64,000 bases of DNA from Brevibacterium spongiae (GTDB taxonomy: Bacteria; Actinomycetota; Actinomycetes; Actinomycetales; Brevibacteriaceae): the NCBI RefSeq assembly GCF_026168515.1, contig NZ_CP093443.1, positions 434,001 through 498,000 on the forward strand, written 5' to 3'. The notes beneath the pieces are model-generated. The model saw nothing but the letters and a program-made list of their open reading frames with translations. It was not told the origin of the DNA and made no database searches. This document shows positions 42,857 through 51,794 of the stretch, piece by piece. Numbering within the stretch: position 1 is the stretch's first letter; each line of letters starts with the position of its first letter. The position numbers and the translations under genes are program-made.

Positions 42857-42906
42857 GGCCTTGGGGCTGTCCCGGACGTCGGCGGTTGCCTCTGATGCGG
42901 ACGGAC

Positions 42907-43311
42907 TCAGTCGAGGGCGGCGAAGAGGTCGACCTTGTTGCCGTCGGGGTCGGAGACCACGGCGTAGCGCTGTCCCCAGAACGCGTCCCAGGGTTCGTGG
43001 ACGATCCCGGCCACGGGCTTGCTGTCTCCATCGCCACGGCCGGTGAGCTGGGCGAATGTCTCATCGACCGCCTCGGCGGTGGTGCAGTCGAAGGCCAGGG
43101 ACATCTTGTGTCCGCCGGTCGGCGGGGTCCATTCGGGATCGATGCCGAGCATGACCGCCTCGGTGTCGAGGAGGATCCGCAGGGCACCGGAGGTGAACTC
43201 GGTGTGCGGGGCGTCCGGGCCGCCGTCGACGAGCTCGAGGCCGAGCGCGGAGTAGAAGGCGATGGCGGTAGGCATGTCGGCGGTGATGATGGAGATCGCG
43301 TCGAGTTTCAT
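42907..43311 (-). CDS. VOC-family protein
   Basis: 134 residues; ITADMPTAIAFYSALGLELV is the start and YAVVSDPDGNKVDLFAALD the end of a glyoxalase/bleomycin-resistance module, with the metal-ligand glutamate replaced in the last strand by Asp (VDLF). It may therefore not bind metal in the usual way. TAGGCT is 6 nt before ATG (leaderless). Confidence 0.82.
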   Translation of the reverse strand: MKLDAISIITADMPTAIAFYSALGLELVDGGPDAPHTEFTSGALRILLDTEAVMLGIDPEWTPPTGGHKMSLAFDCTTAEAVDETFAQLTGRGDGDSKPVAGIVHEPWDAFWGQRYAVVSDPDGNKVDLFAALD

Positions 43312-43418
43312 GCCTTCAGCCTAGGCTGGCGGACCGGGGGTCGGCTTGAACGAATCGGCCATGATTGCGCGGCAGTTTCGGACATTCCTGCTGGGCGTTC
43401 CCACTGTGCCTAGGCGGT

Positions 43419-43459
43419 CGAAATGGTCACGTCCCCCGCGGGAATTCGTGACCATTTCG
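43419..43459 (-). terminator. Terminator of the thioesterase gene
   Basis: CGAAATGGTCACG (43419-43431) and CGTGACCATTTCG (43447-43459), perfect 13-bp arms around a 15-nt loop, 55 bp past the thioesterase stop. Confidence 0.72.
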
Positions 43460-43514
43460 TCCACCCAGTGCGGCGTTCCGTGAGCCGGAATCAGTTGACC
43501 GGCCGGCCCAGCGC

Positions 43515-43910
43515 TCAGCTCTGCAGGTAGGGCTCGAAGACCGCCCGCAGCTCGGGCGTGAGCGGGGCCGGCTTCTGAGTCTCCCGGTCGATGTGGACGA
43601 GCACGCAGTCGTGGTCGAAGACCTGACGTCCGTCCTGGTCACCGCGGGTATTGACGGTGAACGAGGAGTTGCCGAGCTTCTTCACCGTCACGGTCATCTT
43701 CAGCTCGGGGCCGTACATGACGGGGATGAGGTAGTCGATGGTCTGGCGGGCGACTAAAAGTCCGCCGCCGGTGATGTGTCCGGCTCGGATCTCGTGCATC
43801 CAGCGGACGCGGCACTCCTCGATGAGCGTGATCATCCGGGCGTTGTTGACGTGGCCGAGCAGGTCCTGATCCGACCAGCGCACTTCGGGTGAGAGTTCGA
43901 AAGTGGCCAT
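43515..43910 (-). CDS. Acyl-CoA thioesterase, 4HBT hot-dog fold
   Basis: 131 residues. VRWSDQDLLGHVNNARMITL is the hot-dog signature with the catalytic aspartate; LVARQTIDYLIPVMYG follows. Family YbgC/FadM hydrolyses acyl-CoA thioesters. GGAGG precedes the ATG by about 7 nt. It has a palindromic operator directly upstream and lies 79 bp past etfA. Confidence 0.88.
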   Translation of the reverse strand: MATFELSPEVRWSDQDLLGHVNNARMITLIEECRVRWMHEIRAGHITGGGLLVARQTIDYLIPVMYGPELKMTVTVKKLGNSSFTVNTRGDQDGRQVFDHDCVLVHIDRETQKPAPLTPELRAVFEPYLQS

Positions 43911-43934
43911 GACTGCCTCCGGGAGCTGATTGGG

Positions 43935-43963
43935 AACTATGTCTGAACGATCGTTCCATAGTT
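43935..43963 (-). promoter_or_regulatory. Palindromic operator upstream of the thioesterase gene
   Basis: The 12-bp perfect palindrome GAACGATCGTTC (43945-43956) is flanked by AACTATG (43935-43941) and CATAGTT (43957-43963), an outer inverted repeat. TetR-family regulators often bind sites of this shape; which one is unknown. Confidence 0.6.
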
Positions 43964-43989
43964 AATCAGGTTGCGGGCGGCCACGGAAA

Positions 43990-44994
43990 TCACTGCTTCC
44001 GGCGGACGATCTCCTCGTTGACGGCGGCGACCACCTCGTGGAGGTCGCCGATGATCGCGTAGTCGGCGCGTTGGACCATCGTGGCCTCCGCGTCGGTGTT
44101 GATCGCCACGAGCGTCTTCGCCCCCTCGATTCCGGCCATGTGCTGGATCGCCCCGGAGATTCCGCAGGCGATGTAGACGTCGGGGGAGATCCGGGAACCG
44201 GTCTGGCCGACCTGTTCGGAGTGCGGTCGCCAGCCGAGACCCGTGACCACACGGGAGACGCCCAAGGCCCCGCCGAGGTGGTCGACGAGTTCGAGGACCT
44301 CGCCGAATCCGTTCTCCGAACCCACCCCGCGACCGGCCCCGACGACGGCTCTTGCCGAGGTCAGGCCGGATGCGTCGTCGGCGACCTCGGCCTCGGTGCG
44401 CTGAACACGGGTGGCCAGGTCCGCCTCGGCGATGGTGAGGTCATAGTCATAGACCTCCGGTGTCACCGGGGTCGTCTCCTCAGGATTGCAGGCGTGGCCG
44501 GCGATCGTGAGCACGTGCAGGTCTCCGTCGAGGCGGAGGCGTTCGAAGGCAGTGCCGCCGAAGACCTGCCGCAGCAGTCCGTCATCGTCGCAGGCGACGA
44601 TGTTCGCGGCCATGGCCTGACCGGTGCGCACGGCGACATGAGCCATGAGCTCCATGCCGCGCGGTGTGCCCGAGGCCAGCAGCGTCCCGGATTCCGGAGC
44701 GATGTCGACGATCGCCTGCGCCCATGCGGCAGCCGAATAGTCCTCGAGGTCAGGGTGCTCGAGATGGTGGATGACGCTGACCCCCAGCCGCCCCAACTGG
44801 GCGACGGCATCATCAGTGAGTTCCCCGACCACCACCCCCTCCGTGCTACCCGACGGGTCCCCAGCAACCCGGCGCGAGGTTGCTGCGGCGCCGTCAGGTA
44901 GTAAGTGGGTGTTTGTGCGGGCGAAGGTGATGGCCTCGGCGGACGTGAGGGTCACGTCGCCGGACGTGTCCGTTTCGACGAAGACGTAGGTCAT
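43990..44994 (-). CDS. etfA: Electron transfer flavoprotein, alpha subunit
   Basis: 334 residues. The FAD-binding C-terminal segment [20 protein letters not shown] and [20 protein letters not shown] are diagnostic; [14 protein letters not shown] opens the FAD domain. With EtfB it takes electrons from flavin dehydrogenases and passes them to ETF:quinone oxidoreductase. Overlaps etfB by 4 bp. Confidence 0.96.
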   Translation of the reverse strand: MTYVFVETDTSGDVTLTSAEAITFARTNTHLLPDGAAATSRRVAGDPSGSTEGVVVGELTDDAVAQLGRLGVSVIHHLEHPDLEDYSAAAWAQAIVDIAPESGTLLASGTPRGMELMAHVAVRTGQAMAANIVACDDDGLLRQVFGGTAFERLRLDGDLHVLTIAGHACNPEETTPVTPEVYDYDLTIAEADLATRVQRTEAEVADDASGLTSARAVVGAGRGVGSENGFGEVLELVDHLGGALGVSRVVTGLGWRPHSEQVGQTGSRISPDVYIACGISGAIQHMAGIEGAKTLVAINTDAEATMVQRADYAIIGDLHEVVAAVNEEIVRRKQ

Positions 44995-45812
44995 GGCCGG
45001 ATCACTCCGATCTCTTCCAGAACATCGACCAAGGCAGGAGCCGCATCCGGACCCTCACCGAGGATGGTCACAGCACTCGCCTTCACCTCAGGCAGTTCGA
45101 GCCGGATCCGCGGATTTCCCGTCCCCGGTTCCGGGGCGTCGTATTCGACGATCGCAGCCTTCTTCGCCTTCATCCGCCCCGTGATCGAGGGATAGCGCGG
45201 GTCGACTCCGCCCTCCTGGACGGCGACGACGGCGGGCAGATCGAGCGCGAAGATCTCCGTGCCGGCCGGCCCGATTCCACGGGCTTCGACGGACCCGGAC
45301 CCTCCCGCCGTGGAGTTCGCTCCAGCTCCGGGCCCGCTGCCATCCTCTGCCGGGGTGAGCATCTGGATGTTCGTGAGCACCGGGTACTCGAGGTCATAGG
45401 CCAGCCGGATGCCGACCTGGAAGTCACCGGTGTCGGCGGCATCATTGCCCAGCAGCACGAGGTCGAAGGACTGTCCCGCCTCCGCCCGGTCGCGGACGAC
45501 ATCACCGATGACCTGCGCGATGTCCTCGGGACCGAACACGGACGGATCGGCCGCCTCGATGAGGATCCCGTCGTTCGCGCCCACGGCCACGGCCGCGCGC
45601 AGCTGTTCGACCGCCTCGGCGGGGCCGACAGTGAGCACCGTGACCGTCCCACCGGTCGCGGCCGCGGTCTGGATCGCGAGCTCGACCGCGCACTCCTCAT
45701 GGGAGGACATTGTGTGGCCGAGCCCGGATTCGTCGATGCCGGTCCCCGCGTCATCGAGGGTGACGGCACCGGCAATATCGGGGACGCGTTTGATGCACAC
45801 GAGGATGTTCAC
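44991..45812 (-). CDS. etfB: Electron transfer flavoprotein, beta subunit
   Basis: 273 residues from the GTG at 45812. MNILVCIKRVPDIAG-type start, ECAVELAIQTAAATGGTVTV with the AMP/FAD-side region, and DDAADTGDFQVGIRLAYDLE-like segment define EtfB; a Gly/Ser-rich insert lies near residues 148-165. Two bp after the stop of the dimethylglycine dehydrogenase-like gene and overlapping etfA, so the ETF is dedicated to that enzyme. Confidence 0.95.
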   Translation of the reverse strand: MNILVCIKRVPDIAGAVTLDDAGTGIDESGLGHTMSSHEECAVELAIQTAAATGGTVTVLTVGPAEAVEQLRAAVAVGANDGILIEAADPSVFGPEDIAQVIGDVVRDRAEAGQSFDLVLLGNDAADTGDFQVGIRLAYDLEYPVLTNIQMLTPAEDGSGPGAGANSTAGGSGSVEARGIGPAGTEIFALDLPAVVAVQEGGVDPRYPSITGRMKAKKAAIVEYDAPEPGTGNPRIRLELPEVKASAVTILGEGPDAAPALVDVLEEIGVIRP

Positions 45813-45814
45813 GG

Positions 45815-48328
45815 CTACCTCCGGATGCTCTCGTTGTCGGGGTCGAACAGCGGCGTGGAATCGATCGCGGCCACTGTCACCGGGTAAAACTCCTCCATGT
45901 ACACGACCTGGAGTCGGTTGCCCAGCACCGCCTCGGCGGGCGGGAGGAACGCCATGAGCACGTGTTTGCCGAGGCTCGGAGCCGACCCCGCCGAAGTGAC
46001 GTAGGAGGTGCGTCCGTGCCCGTCGACCAGCGGCTGACCGTTCGCAGAGACGATGGGTTCTCCGCCGAGCATGTACCGCTTCTCACCGCTGGTGCTCGTG
46101 TGGTCATCGACGGTGAGCGAGCACAGCACGGTCTTCGGCTCCTCGTCGCGGTGGCGCAGGTGGGCGGCCTTGCCGATGAACTCCTGGGCCTTCACCTTCG
46201 GTCGGCTCATCCCGACCTCGACGACGCTGCGTTCGGAATCGAGCTCAGCACCGAAAGCCCGGTAGCCCTTCTCGATCCGACCCGTCGTGCCGTACACACC
46301 GAGACCGACGGGGATCAGCCCGTGCTCGTCGCCGGCCTCCATGAGCGCGTCCCAGAGTTTCAGGCTCGATTCCATCGGCACGTAGAGCTCCCAGCCGAGG
46401 TCGCCGACATAGGAGATGCGCGAGGCGAGCACCTCGAGGGAGCCGATCTCGATGGTCCGTGCCGTCCCGAATCTGAACCCCTCATGAGAGACATCGGCAC
46501 CGGTGAGAGCGCCGAGGATGTCGCGGGCTCGCGGTCCCCACAGACCGATCGTCGTCCACGAACTCGTGAGGTCGGCGATCTGCGCGCCGGTCGCCGGCAG
46601 CCTGTCGGCGAACCATTTCACGTCGACCATCCCGTGGGCGGCTCCCGTGACGACGCGGAACCGGTCGTGGGCCAGGCGCATGATCGTGAGATCCGAGCGG
46701 AACCCGCCTCCCTCATCGAGGATCGGAGTGTAGACGACCCGGCCGATCGCAACATCCATCTGCGCCAGAGCGATGTGCTGAACCGCATCGAGGGCGGCAG
46801 GACCGAACACGTCGAAGATGACGAAGCTGGAGAGATCCACGAGTCCGGCGCGCTTGCGCATCGCGAGGTGCTCGGCGTTGATGATCGGGGACCACCAGCG
46901 GCGGTCCCATTCGGCTCTGCGGTCCATGACAGCGTCGCCGAACTCCTCGAGCAGGCCGGCATTCGACTCATACCACTGCGGGCGCTCCCACCCGCCGGCT
47001 TCGAAGAACACCGCACCCAGGTCGGCTTCGCGCTGCCACATCGGGGAGCGGCGAACGTTGCGGTCGGAACTCCACTGCTCGGAGGGGTGGACGATGCCAT
47101 AGGTCTTGTTGAACGCCTCCGAGGTGCGGGCCTTCACATGAGCGCGGGTGCGCTGGTGGGAGTGGAAACGCGCGATGTCCGCACCTTGAACGTCGATCTC
47201 GGGCAGTCCGTTCGTCATCCATTCGGCCACCGCCCGACCGACTCCCGGTCCTTCCTTCACCCACACTGCCGCCGCCGACCACAGGCCCTTCACCTGCGGT
47301 GATTCGCCGAGGATGGGCGCCCCGTCCGGGGTCAGGGACAAGAGTCCGTTGATGGCGTAGCGGATTTCGACGTCCGGGTTCGACAGCACCTCGGGCATGA
47401 GTTCAAGTGCCTGCTCGAGCTGCGGATCGAAGTCGTCATCGGTGAATGGCATCTCCGTGGGGGAGAGCTTCGCGGCCTCGATCGAGGGGATCTCGTCCGG
47501 GTCGTGGAGGATGGGCCGGTGCGCGTAGGAGCCGATCTCCATGTCCGATCCGTGCTGGCGTTCGTAGCAGAAGGTGTCCATGTCCCGCACGATCGGGAAC
47601 GAGATCTCGCCGGGACGTTCGGCCAGCTGGGGGACAGGGCCGACGCTGATCATCTGGTGGACCGCCGGGGTCAGGGGGATCGCGGCTCCGGCCATGGCCG
47701 CGATGCGTGGGCTCCACACTCCGCAGGCGATGAGGATGCGGTTCGTCTCGATCTCGCCTTTCGTGGTGTGCACGCGGGTGATCTGGCCGTCGTCGACGTC
47801 GATGCCGGTGACCTCGGTGTTCGGCGAGACCGTCAGTGCTCCCTTCGCTTCGGCGGATTCGCGCATCATCGTGCCCGCCCGCACGGAATCGACGACACCG
47901 ACGGTCGGGGTCCAGAAGGCGCCGAGGATGACCTCGGGATCGAGGAACGGCACCTTCTCGACCACCTCGGCGGGGGTGACGAGGGAGGATTCGATGCCCC
48001 ATGCGCGCGCCGAGGCCATGCGGCGGCGCAGCTCCTGCATCCGCTCGTCGGTGCGGGCGACCTCGAGGCCGCCGGATTCGGTGAAGACGCCGAGGTCCTT
48101 GTACTGGCGCATGCTGTCGAGGGTGAGGTCGGTGATCTCACGCGAGTGGTCGACGGGGAAGATGAAGTTCGAGGCATGGCCGGTCGAGCCGCCCGGATTC
48201 GGCAGCGGACCCTTGTCGACTTGGACGATGTCGGTCCATCCGAGCTCGGCGAGATGGTGGACGAGGCTGTTGCCGACGATGCCTGCTCCGACAACGACGA
48301 CGCTGGCCTGGGCGGGGACGGAAGCCAT
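45815..48328 (-). CDS. FAD oxidoreductase with folate-binding domain (dimethylglycine/sarcosine dehydrogenase family)
   Basis: 837 residues from the ATG at 48328 (GGAG upstream). N-terminal DAO domain: VVVVGAGIVGNSLVHHLAEL; His51 in GGSTGHASNF matches the covalent-flavin histidine of the family. C-terminal GcvT-like folate domain from about residue 440: GLVDLSSFVIFDVFGPAALD, GYVGDLGWELYVPMESSLKL-like region and KGYRAFGAELDSE. Oxidises an N-methyl group, with tetrahydrofolate capturing the formaldehyde unit. Tightly coupled etfBA indicates a dehydrogenase feeding ETF, not an oxidase. Dimethylglycine or sarcosine is likely but not proven. Confidence 0.9.
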   Translation of the reverse strand: MASVPAQASVVVVGAGIVGNSLVHHLAELGWTDIVQVDKGPLPNPGGSTGHASNFIFPVDHSREITDLTLDSMRQYKDLGVFTESGGLEVARTDERMQELRRRMASARAWGIESSLVTPAEVVEKVPFLDPEVILGAFWTPTVGVVDSVRAGTMMRESAEAKGALTVSPNTEVTGIDVDDGQITRVHTTKGEIETNRILIACGVWSPRIAAMAGAAIPLTPAVHQMISVGPVPQLAERPGEISFPIVRDMDTFCYERQHGSDMEIGSYAHRPILHDPDEIPSIEAAKLSPTEMPFTDDDFDPQLEQALELMPEVLSNPDVEIRYAINGLLSLTPDGAPILGESPQVKGLWSAAAVWVKEGPGVGRAVAEWMTNGLPEIDVQGADIARFHSHQRTRAHVKARTSEAFNKTYGIVHPSEQWSSDRNVRRSPMWQREADLGAVFFEAGGWERPQWYESNAGLLEEFGDAVMDRRAEWDRRWWSPIINAEHLAMRKRAGLVDLSSFVIFDVFGPAALDAVQHIALAQMDVAIGRVVYTPILDEGGGFRSDLTIMRLAHDRFRVVTGAAHGMVDVKWFADRLPATGAQIADLTSSWTTIGLWGPRARDILGALTGADVSHEGFRFGTARTIEIGSLEVLASRISYVGDLGWELYVPMESSLKLWDALMEAGDEHGLIPVGLGVYGTTGRIEKGYRAFGAELDSERSVVEVGMSRPKVKAQEFIGKAAHLRHRDEEPKTVLCSLTVDDHTSTSGEKRYMLGGEPIVSANGQPLVDGHGRTSYVTSAGSAPSLGKHVLMAFLPPAEAVLGNRLQVVYMEEFYPVTVAAIDSTPLFDPDNESIRR

Positions 48329-48371
48329 GAGCCGGCTCCTCTCTGAAGGCCTCTTCGCCTTCACCTGCAGT

Positions 48372-48388
48372 GTTGCGAATCATGCAAC
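48372..48388 (-). promoter_or_regulatory. Candidate IclR operator upstream of the dehydrogenase operon
   Basis: GTTGCGAATCATGCAAC, an inverted repeat (GTTGC/GCAAC). A similar sequence, GTTGCGCCATGTGCGTTAC on the minus strand (49281-49299), lies upstream of the adjacent IclR gene, consistent with one regulator for both. Confidence 0.5.
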
Positions 48389-48494
48389 GAGGTGCGCTAT
48401 GTGGAACTGCGTACGATGATCGTCCCGCGCCGAGGTGGGTGTGTCAAGAGGGTGATCCGTGCCCGGATCGTGTGGTTCAGTGCTCGCGCCGGGC

Positions 48495-49271
48495 TCAGTG
48501 CTCGCGCCAGCCGAGGCGGGCGGAGATGTCTGCGGCGGCCTGGACGAGCAGCTCCCTGGCCGAGGTCACCTTCTCCTCGGTGAAGCGGAAGCTCGGTCCC
48601 GACGCGGAGATCGAAGCGATGACATCGCCGTGGGCATTGCGCACGGGAGCGGACACGGCGGTCAGCCCGACCTCGAGCTCATCGATGACGAGCGAGAATC
48701 CGGATGCGGCCACCTCGGCGACCTGGGTGAGCAGCTGCGGGACCGAGGTCACGGTGTGCGGGGTGAAGCGCGGCAGCTTCGGCCCCACGGTCTCACGGAC
48801 GCCGGCCTTGCTCAGCCCCGAGAGCAGGACCTTGCCGTTGGAGGTCGCGTGCAGCGGAATGCGCTGACCGACCCAGTTGTGACTCTGCACCGACGCCGTT
48901 GACGCCGCCTGGTCGAGGTAGAGGGCGGCGCCGTCGGAGAGCACGGCGATGTTGATCGTCTCACCGGTCGCCTCGGCGAGCATCTTCGTGATCGGGCGGG
49001 CCTCCTGGACGATGTCCAGGCGTGCGGTCGTCGCCCCGGCCAGACGGAGGATCGACAGCCCGAGACGGTACTTCCCGCGGTGCTGATCCTGTTCGACGAG
49101 GCCGCGGGCCTCGAGCGTGGAGACGATGCGTGAGGCCGTCGATTTGTGCACACCGAGCTCGCCGGCGATCTCGGTGATCCCGGCCAGTCCGGTGCGGGCG
49201 ATGATCTCGAGGATCGTCACGGCCCGGTCGACGGACTGCACTCCGCCGGAAGCGACCTCGCTGTTGCTCAT
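48495..49271 (-). CDS. IclR-family regulator (1)
   Basis: 258 residues from the ATG at 49271. Winged helix VQSVDRAVTILEIIARTGLA, ELGVHKSTASRIVSTLEARG, then the effector domain (LAEATGETINIAVLSDGAAL, GLTAVSAPVRNAHGDV). TACAGT is 6 nt before ATG (leaderless). Divergent from a second IclR gene across 119 bp and co-oriented with the dehydrogenase-ETF operon, which it probably controls. Confidence 0.9.
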   Translation of the reverse strand: MSNSEVASGGVQSVDRAVTILEIIARTGLAGITEIAGELGVHKSTASRIVSTLEARGLVEQDQHRGKYRLGLSILRLAGATTARLDIVQEARPITKMLAEATGETINIAVLSDGAALYLDQAASTASVQSHNWVGQRIPLHATSNGKVLLSGLSKAGVRETVGPKLPRFTPHTVTSVPQLLTQVAEVAASGFSLVIDELEVGLTAVSAPVRNAHGDVIASISASGPSFRFTEEKVTSARELLVQAAADISARLGWREH

Positions 49272-49390
49272 TTCGAAACTGTAACGCACATGGCGCAACC
49301 CGGACAGAGGCCGATGGGTGTGGGGTAGGGTGAGTGCGGTCGGCGCGACCTGAGTGCGCCGGCCTACTGTCCCCGACGGAGCTGAGCACG

Positions 49391-50140
49391 ATGAGCAATG
49401 GGACCCAGTCGATCGACCGGGCGGCCGAAATACTGTCGCTGGTGGTCCGGTCCGACGAACCGATCTCCTACACCGAGGTGGTCGAGGAGACCGATCTGGC
49501 CCGGTCCACGGTCTCGCGCCTGCTCTCGGCCCTCGAACGCAACGGGCTTGTCGAACGCGACGGTGACGGCCTCTATCGCGGGGGTTCGCTGTTCGCGACC
49601 TACGCATCGCGCTTCGATCGGGTCGAGAATCTCGTCTCCGCGGCCGATCCGACGCTGCAGCGCTTGAGCGAGGAGACCGGGGAGACCGTCAATCTGGCGA
49701 TGCCCGGACCGCGGGGAGTCGTCCAGGTCGCTCAGGTCGATTCGACCTTCGTCCTCGGTGCGACGAACTGGGCCGATGTCGATGTGCCGCCCCACTGTTC
49801 GGCACTCGGCAAGGTCATGTACGCCTTCGACGTCATCCCGCTGCCGACCGGTCGACTGGAGCGTCGGACGGACCGGACGCTGGGCTCGCGCAAGGAGCTC
49901 ACCGATGACCTCGCTCAGGTGCGAGAACGCGGATTCGCCATCGTCCACGAAGAATTCGAGATCGGCCTCGACGCCCTGGCCGCCCCCGTCTTCGGCACCG
50001 ACGGTGATGTCGTCGCGGCCGTCGGCATCTCGGGACCGACGATGCGCATCGCCGAACACCACGACCGCCTCGGTGCCCTGCTGGCTGATGAGGCAGGGCT
50101 GCTGTCGCGGACGCTCAAGCGCAAGGTCGCCCACCGGTAG
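49391..50140 (+). CDS. IclR-family regulator (2)
   Basis: 249 residues from the ATG at 49391 with GGAG upstream. TQSIDRAAEILSLVVRSDEP, VEETDLARSTVSRLLSALER and the C-terminal EEFEIGLDALAAPVFGTDGD are typical. It is divergent from regulator 1 and may control the MetF-like/demethylase pair at 52 kb, whose gap holds twin operators. Confidence 0.9.
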   Translation: MSNGTQSIDRAAEILSLVVRSDEPISYTEVVEETDLARSTVSRLLSALERNGLVERDGDGLYRGGSLFATYASRFDRVENLVSAADPTLQRLSEETGETVNLAMPGPRGVVQVAQVDSTFVLGATNWADVDVPPHCSALGKVMYAFDVIPLPTGRLERRTDRTLGSRKELTDDLAQVRERGFAIVHEEFEIGLDALAAPVFGTDGDVVAAVGISGPTMRIAEHHDRLGALLADEAGLLSRTLKRKVAHR

Positions 50141-50167
50141 AGGCACCGCTCCGCAGCCGGCCGCCGG

Positions 50168-51067
50168 CTACCGCAGTCCGACACCAGCGCGCAGTCGTTC
50201 CAGCTTGTGCGGGTTGTTCACCTGGCGCAGACCCGCCACGAGCCCGGCTTCGTCGATCTCGACCGCAAGCACGCGCAGGCCTGCGTCCTTGGTGACTGCG
50301 ATGGCCGGTTCGCCGTTGACATCGACGACTCCGGTCACCTGTTGGCTGGTGGGATCGTCCGGATCGATGACCGCAGTGAGGAAGCGGATGATGCGGTCGT
50401 TGCCGAAGAGCGGATTGCGCGTCGACGGGACCAGTCCTCCACCGTCGCTCCAGAAGATCGCGTCGTCTGCCAGAAGCAGACGCAGAGCCCCGGACTGATC
50501 GCCGGAGCGGATCGCATCGACGAGTCGGTCGATCACCTGCCTGTTGCCGGAGTGTGCCGTATGCCGGTCGAGGTCGAGTCGCCGTTCGGCGCGGGAGATC
50601 ATCTGCCGGACTGCGGCGGCGGACTTGCCCAGGATCGAGGAGATCTCGCCCGTGGGGACGTCGAACGCACGAGCGAGGACGACGGCGGCTCTGGCTTCGG
50701 GAGTGAGCTGATCGGCCAGATGCAGCAAGGTCACCGACAGCAGCTCCTTGTTCGCCAGGGCCTCGTCGGGAAGCGCCTCGGTGGCGACCGGCTCGGGCAG
50801 CCACGCTCCTGGGTATTCCTCCTTGACGCTCTCGAGGTGTCGCGCCTCGTCGATCGACCGACGCACGCAGACAGTCGTCAGCCACCCCGGCCAGGACTGC
50901 ACGGTTGCGCTCTTGCGCTCCTGGACGACTGCAGCGATGCCGACCTCGGAGACGACGTCCTCGGCCAGTCCGACATCTCCGAGCATGCGATAGGCGATCC
51001 CGAAGAGACGGCTGCGGTGGTCACCCCAGGCACGGGTCGCAGGTGTGTCGGTGTCGACTGAGTTCAC
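50168..51067 (-). CDS. ECF41-type RNA polymerase sigma factor with SnoaL-like extension
   Basis: 299 residues from the GTG at 51067; TACATT lies 7 nt upstream. Sigma2 region RSRLFGIAYRMLGDVGLAED, sigma4 region AFDVPTGEISSILGKSAAAV, then a SnoaL-like C-terminal domain. ECF41 hallmarks are present: WLPEP in the linker (residues 89-93), a DGGG motif (SDGGGLV) and a terminal NPHKL where the family has NPDKL. The C-terminal domain tunes sigma activity instead of an anti-sigma factor. The COE partner gene is directly upstream. Confidence 0.92.
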   Translation of the reverse strand: MNSVDTDTPATRAWGDHRSRLFGIAYRMLGDVGLAEDVVSEVGIAAVVQERKSATVQSWPGWLTTVCVRRSIDEARHLESVKEEYPGAWLPEPVATEALPDEALANKELLSVTLLHLADQLTPEARAAVVLARAFDVPTGEISSILGKSAAAVRQMISRAERRLDLDRHTAHSGNRQVIDRLVDAIRSGDQSGALRLLLADDAIFWSDGGGLVPSTRNPLFGNDRIIRFLTAVIDPDDPTSQQVTGVVDVNGEPAIAVTKDAGLRVLAVEIDEAGLVAGLRQVNNPHKLERLRAGVGLR

Positions 51068-51109
51068 GTGCACCAATGTAGACCAGCGTCAGCTCTCGGC
51101 GGCGTCGCG

Positions 51110-51607
51110 TCACGACCGATCGCCGGGTGCGGGCGCCGCGGCGGCATCGGACTCTGCCAGCGGGGTGGTCTCTGCCGGCGGGGTGGTCTCGGTGCTGATC
51201 GCCAGACGGTTCCACACATTGATCGTCGCGATCCCGAGCAGCAGGTCACCGAGCTCTTCGGGCGCGAAGTGACTCGCCGCCGCCTCCCAGATCTCATCGG
51301 TGACGGAATCCGGGCCGATCTTCGTGACGGCATCGGTGAGGGCGAAGACACTGCGTTCGCGGTCGTCGAAGATCGCACCGGCATGCTGCCAGGCGGCGAC
51401 GTTGAGGACCTTGCGCGACGAGATCCCGTGGGCGAGGAGGTCACTTGAGTGCATGTCGACGCAGAATCCGCAGCCATTGACGATGGAGGCGCGCAGCTTC
51501 ACGAAGTCATAGAGTTCGGTGCCGAGCGCTCGCCTGCAGTATGAGTCCATATGGGCGACCGAAGAATAGGCCTTCTGATTGATCTGGTCGAGGCTGATGC
51601 GTGTCAT
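51110..51607 (-). CDS. Carboxymuconolactone decarboxylase/AhpD-like protein, ECF41 partner
   Basis: 165 residues; Cys46 and Cys49 in VNGCGFCVDMHSSDLLAHG are the AhpD-type redox pair. ECF41 sigma genes nearly always sit beside such a 'COE' gene and recognise its promoter; a match to that promoter lies at 51688-51714. Substrate unknown. Followed after 42 bp by the sigma gene. Confidence 0.9.
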   Translation of the reverse strand: MTRISLDQINQKAYSSVAHMDSYCRRALGTELYDFVKLRASIVNGCGFCVDMHSSDLLAHGISSRKVLNVAAWQHAGAIFDDRERSVFALTDAVTKIGPDSVTDEIWEAAASHFAPEELGDLLLGIATINVWNRLAISTETTPPAETTPLAESDAAAAPAPGDRS

Positions 51608-51687
51608 GGGTTCCCTTTCGCATGGTGTGTTCGCGATGCTGTCGCGATGCGGCTGCGGCGGGCGACCCTTCGCCCGTCATCCGGTAT

Positions 51688-51714
51688 GTCGGATCGGGAA
51701 CCCGAAGTGTGACA
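51688..51714 (-). promoter_or_regulatory. ECF41-type promoter of the COE gene
   Basis: On the minus strand TGTCACA (51708-51714), a 16-bp spacer and CGAC (51688-51691). The described ECF41 promoter is TGTCACA-N16-CGTC, so only one -10 base differs. It lies about 80 bp before the COE start. Confidence 0.78.
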
Positions 51715-51794
51715 TCTGGTCCGCGGAGCGGCCTTTCCGGCGTCCGTCACCACTGGCCTTACCGGCATCCGTCAGGAAACGCCTTCAGCGTCCG

